Part shown: positions 6,760-6,837 of the stretch, in pieces
Layout: each line of letters opens with the position of its first letter
Position numbering within the stretch: position 1 is the first letter of the stretch
From: Bacteroidota bacterium
Lineage (GTDB): Bacteria; Bacteroidota; Ignavibacteria; Kapaibacteriales; UBA2268
Length of the DNA stretch: 6,837 nt
NCBI GenBank assembly: GCA_017428585.1
Contig: JAFRQN010000072.1
Location: 1 to 6,837, forward strand
Reading direction: 5' to 3'
The notes under the pieces: generated by a model
The model's database searches: none
Seen by the model: only the letters and a program-made list of their open reading frames with translations
Told to the model about the DNA's origin: nothing
Translations under genes and position numbers: made by a program

Positions 6760-6786
6760 ATTATACCTTATTTATAAATATAACAA
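6760..6786 (-). promoter_or_regulatory. Candidate sigma70-type promoter upstream of the surface protein
   Basis: A perfect TATAAT (6760-6765, minus strand) is preceded by TTGTTA (6781-6786) with a 15-base spacer, slightly shorter than optimal. It would yield a leader of about 25 bases before the ATG at 6727 and would drive the four-gene cluster. Background AT content is high, so chance occurrence is a real concern. Confidence 0.3.
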
Positions 6787-6802
6787 TAAATTAAGATAAA
6801 AA

Positions 6803-6810
6803 CAAATATA
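6803..6810 (-). promoter_or_regulatory. Alternative TAnnTTTG-type -7 element upstream of the surface protein
   Basis: The minus strand carries TATATTTG, an exact fit to the Bacteroidota TAnnTTTG element. It would give a leader of about 65-70 bases. The expected -33 TTG is not visible in the few bases left before the right edge, so this competes with the TATAAT candidate nearer the gene and remains unproven. Confidence 0.25.
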
Positions 6811-6837
6811 TTCGTTAAAAGTTAAAAATAAAAAAAA

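Noticed and set aside
1..6837. Defence system, mobile element, tRNA or other RNA gene
   Set aside because: All long frames are assigned to known families. The remaining gaps total under 330 bases, are AT-rich, and show no cloverleaf, terminal inverted repeats or transposase motifs.

Overview
The window is an AT-rich bacterial segment in which every recognisable gene lies on the minus strand. It holds five complete coding sequences. In transcription order (right to left) they are a large secreted surface protein with a type IX secretion (T9SS) style C-terminal tail, a flavin reductase-like FMN protein, a class I SAM O-methyltransferase, a cytoplasmic glycerophosphodiester phosphodiesterase, and glutamyl-tRNA synthetase (gltX). 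A strong ribosome binding site at the extreme left edge implies that another minus-strand gene begins just outside the window.

Organism: the surface protein places the DNA in the Bacteroidota/Chlorobiota (FCB) assemblage. It combines a signal peptide, an N-terminal propeller-like module starting near a WYFGNHAG motif, PKD/Ig-like repeats and a C-terminal Por-type sorting tail. Two details fit an early-branching FCB lineage (Ignavibacteria or Kapabacteria-like) better than typical Bacteroidia. First, purine-rich Shine-Dalgarno sequences precede gltX, the surface gene and the gene beyond the left edge. Second, the GluRS KLSKR loop runs straight into QGSVAVEDF without the insertion I associate with Bacteroidia enzymes. 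This placement is an inference from memory and needs a phylogeny.

Layout: 6728-6837 is the leader of the surface gene, with candidate promoter elements. 3608-6727 is the surface protein. 3072-3590, 2380-3042 and 1597-2352 are three small enzymes separated by only 17, 29 and 27 bases, so the four genes probably form one transcript. 1484-1596 is a very AT-rich 113-base spacer with a palindrome, T-tracts (minus strand) and a possible gltX promoter. 32-1483 is gltX, and 1-31 is the leader of the next gene.

Functionally the small enzymes are housekeeping or accessory proteins: lipid headgroup turnover, methyl transfer and flavin chemistry. They show no shared pathway with the surface protein or with each other, and the grouping looks like ordinary same-strand clustering. 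I see no CRISPR array, RNA gene, transposase or defence module. The most interesting object is the modular architecture of the surface protein.
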